Source of the DNA: Sphingomonas metalli
GTDB taxonomy: Bacteria > Pseudomonadota > Alphaproteobacteria > Sphingomonadales > Sphingomonadaceae
DNA: 64,000 nt
Direction: 5' to 3'
NCBI RefSeq assembly: GCF_014641735.1
Contig: NZ_BMIH01000001.1
Coordinates: 434,001-498,000, forward strand
Shown here: positions 56,548 to 64,000 of the stretch, in pieces
How the letters are laid out: the number at the start of each line of letters is the position of its first letter
How positions within the stretch are numbered: the first letter of the stretch is position 1
Position numbers and translations under genes: made by a program
The notes under the pieces: model-generated
The model's input: only the letters and a program-made list of their open reading frames with translations
Databases searched by the model: none
Told to the model about the DNA's origin: nothing

Positions 56548-56643
56548 TCCCGCCATCGTTCCTCACGCAGGTTGCCGCACAGGCGCTTGCGTGAGGGCGG
56601 CGGAACGGCCACCTTTGCCGGCGATGCCCGTGGAAAGGACCGC

Positions 56644-57642
56644 ATGAGCCGCAAGCCCGTCCCCGCCCAGATGGGCGAGCGTAGCCGTGTCGAGGTGTTG
56701 TTCGACAAGCCCCAGCTGCTCGCCGCGCTGTTCGGCCAATATGACCAGAACCTCGTCGCGCTGGAAAACCGGCTCGGCGTCTACATCACCGCGCGGGGCA
56801 ACCGCGTGGGGCTGGAGGGAACGGCGGAGAATGTCGCGCTGGCCCGCGACGTGCTCCAGGATCTCTACACGCGGATCGGCCGCGGCGAGGAGGTCGATAC
56901 CGGCCTGGTCGACGCCTCGATCGCGATGATGGCGGAGCCGACGCTCGACGGCATCATCTCCGCCGAACGGGGCGGCGGCGCGCCGCCGATCATGATCCGC
57001 ACGCGCAAGAAGACGATCGTTCCGCGCACCCCCGCCCAGGCGCATTACATGCGCGAGCTGGTGTCGAACGACATGATCTTCGCGCTCGGCCCGGCAGGCA
57101 CCGGCAAGACCTATCTGGCGGTCGCGCAGGCGGTGGCGCAGCTGATCGCCGGCAGCGTCCAGCGCCTGATCCTGTCGCGCCCGGCGGTGGAGGCGGGCGA
57201 GCGGCTCGGCTTCCTGCCCGGCGACATGAAGGAGAAGGTCGATCCCTATCTCCGCCCGCTCTACGACGCACTCTACGACTGCCTGCCCGCCGAGCAGGTC
57301 GAGCGGCGCATCGCCAGCGGCGAGATCGAGATCGCACCGATCGCCTTCATGCGCGGCCGCACGCTGGGCGACGCCTTCGTCATCCTCGACGAGGCGCAGA
57401 ACACCACGCCGGCGCAGATGAAGATGTTCCTCACCCGCTTCGGCCAGAACAGCCGCATGGTGGTGTGCGGCGACCCCAATCAGGTCGATCTGCCCGGCGG
57501 CGTCAACGCCTCCGGCCTCGCCGACGCGGTCCGCCGGCTGGAGGGTCTCGAAGGCATCGCCATGAGCCGCTTCACTGCCGCAGACGTCGTTCGCCATCCG
57601 ATTGTCGGGCGGATCGTGGAGGCGTATGAGGGAGCTGGTTGA
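56644..57642 (+). CDS. phoH: PhoH family ATPase
   Basis: A 332-residue PhoH-type P-loop protein, often paired with ybeY in RNA metabolism. It has an N-terminal KH-like part (ITARGNRVGLEGTAENVALARDVL), Walker A GPAGTGKTYLAVAQAV (near 151), RLILSRPAVEAGERLGFLPGDMKEKVDPYLRPLYDAL, Walker B AFVILDEAQNTTPAQMKMFLTR (near 249) and VVCGDPNQVDLP. Its stop codon lies inside the putative vapBC promoter. The normal downstream neighbour ybeY is displaced by vapBC. Confidence 0.93.
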   Translation: MSRKPVPAQMGERSRVEVLFDKPQLLAALFGQYDQNLVALENRLGVYITARGNRVGLEGTAENVALARDVLQDLYTRIGRGEEVDTGLVDASIAMMAEPTLDGIISAERGGGAPPIMIRTRKKTIVPRTPAQAHYMRELVSNDMIFALGPAGTGKTYLAVAQAVAQLIAGSVQRLILSRPAVEAGERLGFLPGDMKEKVDPYLRPLYDALYDCLPAEQVERRIASGEIEIAPIAFMRGRTLGDAFVILDEAQNTTPAQMKMFLTRFGQNSRMVVCGDPNQVDLPGGVNASGLADAVRRLEGLEGIAMSRFTAADVVRHPIVGRIVEAYEGAG

Positions 57643-57647
57643 CGCAA

Positions 57648-57680
57648 CGGTATATCCATCCCATTAAACAGGATATACCG
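57648..57680 (+). promoter_or_regulatory. vapBC operator overlapping its promoter
   Basis: CGGTATATCC (57648-57657) and GGATATACCG (57671-57680) form a perfect 10-bp inverted repeat with a 13-bp spacer, so half-site centres lie 23 bp apart (about two helical turns). A TTGACG at 57639, which overlaps the phoH stop, is 17 bp from CATTAA at 57662, a plausible -35/-10 pair covered by the operator. The site ends 9 bp before the vapB ATG. This fits autorepression by VapBC. Confidence 0.75.
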
Positions 57681-57689
57681 GAGGGAACG

Positions 57690-57944
57690 ATGGCCTCATT
57701 GTATATCAAGGATCCAGAGACCGCTGCGCTCGCGGATCGTCTCGCGCGTCGGCTGGGCACTACCAAGACCCAGATCGTTCGACAGGCATTGACGGCCCTT
57801 GAGCGCAGTATTCCCGAACGCCCGAGCAAGATGGCTTTGCTGGCCGCCCTCGATGATTGGCGAAAACACCATCCCTTGCCACCCCAGAGCGGGCAGGCCG
57901 CAGACAAGGCGTTTTTCGACGCGATGTGGGACGATGCGGATTGA
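57690..57944 (+). CDS. vapB: VapB-type antitoxin
   Basis: An 84-residue antitoxin. The N-terminus is a DNA-binding ribbon-helix-helix-like segment (MASLYIKDPETAALADRLARRLGTTKTQIVRQALTALE in two parts), and the C-terminus is a toxin-binding tail (LDDWRKHHPLPPQ, DKAFFDAMWDD). ATG 57690 has GGAGG six to seven bases upstream. The stop TGA overlaps the TTG start of vapC. It is of the Rv0623/VapB family that binds inverted repeats like the one just upstream. Confidence 0.88.
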   Translation: MASLYIKDPETAALADRLARRLGTTKTQIVRQALTALERSIPERPSKMALLAALDDWRKHHPLPPQSGQAADKAFFDAMWDDAD

Positions 57945-58342
57945 TCGTCTTCGTTGACGCATCGGCACTCGTCGCCATCACCAAGGGGGAACCGGAACGA
58001 GCCGACCTCCTCGATCGATTCACGCTATTCGAGCGTGGCCTCTGGTCCGCCATGTCCTGCTGGGAAGCTGTTTCGGCATTGTCGCGGTCCTATCGCATGA
58101 ATTTCGCTGACGCCGTGACCGAGGTGCGGAACACCGCCGGAATCATGAGGTTGAAGCTCGTTGAAATCGACCGTGATGAACTGGATGCGGCTCTGGATGC
58201 CTATGATCGATATGGCAAAGGCTCAGGTCATCCGGCGAAGCTGAACATGGGCGACTGCTTCGCCTATGCCTGCGCCAAAACCAATAGCGCCCATCTGCTC
58301 TATAAGGGCGACGACTTCTCCCATACGGACCTTGGCCGATGA
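57941..58342 (+). CDS. vapC: VapC-type PIN-domain toxin ribonuclease
   Basis: A 133-residue PIN ribonuclease starting at TTG 57941 (TTGA overlap with the vapB stop). The acidic active-site residues are in IVFVDASALVAI (Asp6), SCWEAVSAL (Glu near 41) and NMGDCFAYACAKT (Asp near 104), with a further acidic pair in YKGDDFSHTDL. VapC toxins cut specific tRNAs or rRNA when VapB is lost. The stop overlaps the ybeY ATG by 4 nt, so ybeY translation may depend on vapC translation. Confidence 0.88.
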   Translation: MIVFVDASALVAITKGEPERADLLDRFTLFERGLWSAMSCWEAVSALSRSYRMNFADAVTEVRNTAGIMRLKLVEIDRDELDAALDAYDRYGKGSGHPAKLNMGDCFAYACAKTNSAHLLYKGDDFSHTDLGR

Positions 58343-58848
58343 TCCAGATCGAACTCTCCCGCGAAGATCCCTGGCCGGAGGGTGATTGGGAGGCGCTGGC
58401 GGTGCGTGCCGCGCGCGCCGCGATCGAGCGGACGCCGCATGGCCCTCTGCTCGACACGCCCGCGCTGGTCGAGATCAGCGTGCGCCTCGCCGCGGATGAC
58501 GAGGTGCGCCACCTCAACCACCAGTATAGGCATAAGGACAAGCCGACCAACGTCCTGTCCTTCCCCATGGTCCAGCCCGACCTGATCCAGTCGGTCAGCC
58601 TCAACTCCGACGATGGCGAGCTGCTGCTCGGCGACATCGTGCTCGCGCACGGCGTCTGCGTCGCCGAGGCGGCGGAGCGTGGCATCTCGACAGAGGCGCA
58701 TGCCACGCATCTGCTGGTGCATGGCACGCTCCATTTGCTAGGATACGACCATCTGGAAGATGGCGAGGCGGAGGCGATGGAGGAGATCGAGCGGCAGGCG
58801 CTCGAAACGCTCGGCATCGCCGATCCCTATCTGATACGCGAGGAGTAA
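58339..58848 (+). CDS. ybeY: Endoribonuclease YbeY (rRNA maturation)
   Basis: A 169-residue zinc metalloprotein of the UPF0054 family, needed for 16S rRNA 3' processing and ribosome quality control. It has the conserved Arg in EVRHLNHQYRHKDKPTNVLSFP, GDIVLAHGVCVAEA, and the zinc motif HGTLHLLGYDH (near 130-140). It begins at ATG 58339 inside the vapC stop (ATGA) and is followed one base later by the corC TTG. The ancestral neighbour upstream would be phoH. Confidence 0.93.
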   Translation: MIQIELSREDPWPEGDWEALAVRAARAAIERTPHGPLLDTPALVEISVRLAADDEVRHLNHQYRHKDKPTNVLSFPMVQPDLIQSVSLNSDDGELLLGDIVLAHGVCVAEAAERGISTEAHATHLLVHGTLHLLGYDHLEDGEAEAMEEIERQALETLGIADPYLIREE

Positions 58849-58849
58849 C

Positions 58850-59749
<900 letters not shown>

Positions 59750-59904
59750 CCCGACTGGGCCTCCCCGGCTGGGGGTGGTGGCAGCCGTAGGCTGACGGAG
59801 AGGCGGATGCGGGACGGTGATAATCTGGCCCCGCGCCCCACACCCGATCCCCACGGCCAATCATCTAGCTTGTAGCAGACTGGACCGCGAACCATCCGGA
59901 TTGA

Positions 59905-62487
<2,583 letters not shown>

Positions 62488-62501
62488 TTGCCCTCTCTCG
62501 A

Positions 62502-62539
62502 CCGTCGGTGCGTCCTCCCCGCACCGGCGGCTTTTTTTT
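62502..62539 (+). terminator. Rho-independent terminator after katG
   Basis: CCGTCGGTGCG and CGCACCGGCGG form an 11-bp stem with one internal mismatch around a short C/T-rich loop, followed by C and eight T (62532-62539). It begins 15 bp past the katG stop. Confidence 0.85.
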
Positions 62540-62597
62540 GGATTTCGTCGCCGCCCGCCGCCTTGGTTCCCGCGGCCTGCCCGCCTATCATGGTCGC

Positions 62598-63938
62598 ATG
62601 AAGCGGCACGTCCTCGCCATCGCGGCGATCATCCTTCTGGCCCTTGCCGGCATCCTCGCCTGGTTCGCCTGGCCCGACACGGCGAAGCTGCCGGTCGAGG
62701 CGGTGGCGGGCACCCGGCCAGACATCACCGCCCCGCGCGTCCAGACCATTCCGACGGTGAAGGTCGCCAAGGTCGTCGGCTGGCCCGCCGGCACCACGCC
62801 GAAGGCTGCGGACGGGCTGAAGGTCGCCGCCTTTGCCGAGGGGCTGGACCATCCACGCTGGCTCTATCGCCTGCCCAATGGCGACGTGCTGGTGGCCGAG
62901 ACCAACAGCCCTCCACGCGAGGGCGGCGGCATCCAGGGCTGGATTATGCGCCTGTTGATGGGCCGGGCGGGTGCGGGCGTGCCCTCCGCCAACCGCATCA
63001 CCCTGCTCCGCGACGCGAATGGCGACGGGGTGGCGGAGCAGCGCAGCGTGTTCATGACCGGGCTCAACTCGCCCTTCGGCATGGCGCTGCTGGACGGCCA
63101 GCTCTACATCGCCAATACAGACGCGCTCGTCCGCGTCCCCTATCGCGACGGCCAGACCCGGATCAACGCGAAGCCGGAGACGGTGGTCAAGCTCAATCCC
63201 GGGGGCAACCACTGGGCGCGCAACGTGATCGCCTCGGCGGACGGCAAGACGCTGTTCGTCAGCGTCGGCTCGTCGAGCAACATCGCCGAAAACGGGATGG
63301 AGGCGGAGAAGTATCGCGCCAACATCCTTCAGGTCTGGCCTGACGGCCACTGGCGCATCTACGGCGCGGGCCTGCGCAACCCGGTCGGCATGGCGATCAA
63401 CCCGGTCACCGGCAATCCGTGGACGGTCGTGAACGAGCGCGACATGCTCGGTTCCGACCTCGCCCCCGACTATCTGACCCAGGTCGAATTCGGCGACCAT
63501 TTCGGCTGGCCCTGGTATTATTGGGGCGGCTATCGTGACGACCGGGTCGAGCCGCGCAACACCGCGCTGCAGGAATATTCCAAGCGGCCCGACTATGCCC
63601 TCGGACCTCATGTCGCCGCACTTGGCCTTGCCTTCTCCGGCGACGTAAAGCTGGGCGGGCGGTTCGGCAGCGGCGCGTTCGTCGGCGAACACGGCTCGTG
63701 GAACCGCAAGCCGGTCTCGGGCTACAAGGTCGTCTACGTTCCCTTCGCGGCCAGCGGCTATCCGGTCGCGGGCGCCAAGCCGGTCGACGTACTGACCGGC
63801 TTCCTCACCGCCGATGGCGACGCCATGGGCCGGCCGGTCGGGGTGATCGGCGACAAGGCGGGCGCGCTGCTGGTCGCGGACGATGTGGGGAACCGGGTGT
63901 GGCGGGTCAGCCCCGCCGGGACGGTCGCGACCCGATAG
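62598..63938 (+). CDS. PQQ-dependent sugar dehydrogenase / sorbosone dehydrogenase-like beta-propeller protein
   Basis: A 446-residue periplasmic protein anchored or exported by an N-terminal helix (VLAIAAIILLALAGILAWFAW). The six-bladed soluble glucose dehydrogenase/YliI pattern is clear: GLDHPRWLYRLPNGDVLVAETN, ANRITLLRDANGDGVAE, LNSPFGMALLDGQLYIANTD, GGNHWARNVIASADGKTLFVSVGSSSNIAENG, GAGLRNPVGMAINPVTG, HVAALGLAFSG, FVGEHGSWNRKPVSGYKV and a C-terminal GALLVADDVGNRVWRVS. It probably oxidises sugars or aldehydes with PQQ as cofactor, but no pqq genes are present. After it only 62 bp remain, with nothing recognisable. Confidence 0.85.
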   Translation: MKRHVLAIAAIILLALAGILAWFAWPDTAKLPVEAVAGTRPDITAPRVQTIPTVKVAKVVGWPAGTTPKAADGLKVAAFAEGLDHPRWLYRLPNGDVLVAETNSPPREGGGIQGWIMRLLMGRAGAGVPSANRITLLRDANGDGVAEQRSVFMTGLNSPFGMALLDGQLYIANTDALVRVPYRDGQTRINAKPETVVKLNPGGNHWARNVIASADGKTLFVSVGSSSNIAENGMEAEKYRANILQVWPDGHWRIYGAGLRNPVGMAINPVTGNPWTVVNERDMLGSDLAPDYLTQVEFGDHFGWPWYYWGGYRDDRVEPRNTALQEYSKRPDYALGPHVAALGLAFSGDVKLGGRFGSGAFVGEHGSWNRKPVSGYKVVYVPFAASGYPVAGAKPVDVLTGFLTADGDAMGRPVGVIGDKAGALLVADDVGNRVWRVSPAGTVATR

Positions 63939-64000
63939 GCGATGGCGGCCGGCGTGCGACCGAAGCATCGCCGATCCCACTCGCCCCTGCCTCGTTCCGC

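Overview
The window is very GC-rich bacterial DNA with densely packed genes. Its content points to a sphingomonad (Sphingomonadaceae, Alphaproteobacteria, probably Sphingomonas or a close relative). The evidence is an NDUFA12-type complex I subunit, a phasin, a PEPxxW-type CTERM protein, a SUF operon headed by an Rrf2 regulator, the order nfu-rutE-tsaB-rimI-fur-plsC-miaB-phoH-ybeY-corC, and many dispersed intergenic palindromes. This assignment is inference from gene content. I see no rRNA, tRNA, CRISPR, transposase or prophage genes.

Layout. 1-5.5 kb: a partial membrane protein, cysK, an MliC-like lipoprotein, aat, and a tightly overlapping minus-strand run recX - double cold-shock protein - DUF192 - NDUFA12 - DUF2155. 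5.5-17 kb: a fatty acyl-AMP ligase and a signalling block with a membrane GGDEF-EAL protein, DUF3140, a MAPEG protein coupled to a hybrid PAS histidine kinase, a dicarboxylate symporter and a bacteriophytochrome kinase. 17-23.8 kb: a pentose phosphate run (rpiA-tkt-tal-gnd) followed by two HAD-IIB phosphatases. 23.9-30 kb: a complete RND efflux operon (adaptor, pump, outer-membrane channel). 30-34.2 kb: phasin, aconitase and a DUF2147 protein. 34.2-41 kb: the SUF iron-sulfur operon sufR-sufB-[DUF559 nuclease]-sufC-sufD-sufS-sufT-sufA. 41.4-50 kb: pyrD, ggt, a long-chain acyl-CoA synthetase, a GIY-YIG nuclease and a two-unit M16 peptidase. 49.8-59.7 kb: the conserved nfu...corC run, interrupted by a MipA-like protein, a PEP-CTERM protein and a vapBC toxin-antitoxin pair. 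59.7-64 kb: a repeat-rich gap with a parS-like site, then katG and a PQQ-type sugar dehydrogenase.

The most interesting layer lies between the genes. At least five families of paired, inverted, imperfect palindromes (REPIN-like doublets of about 70-140 bp) are scattered through intergenic space. One family forms the terminal inverted repeats of a 431-bp cassette that carries a DUF559 nuclease gene and sits between sufB and sufC. The same family also occurs as a gene-less 99-bp doublet at 18.5 kb. A second family flanks a stand-alone GIY-YIG nuclease gene. No RAYT or IS transposase is present in the window, so these small nucleases are candidates for the mobilising or maintaining partner. That idea is inference. 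A vapBC module with its own perfect 10-bp inverted-repeat operator is wedged between phoH and ybeY and overlaps ybeY by 4 nt.
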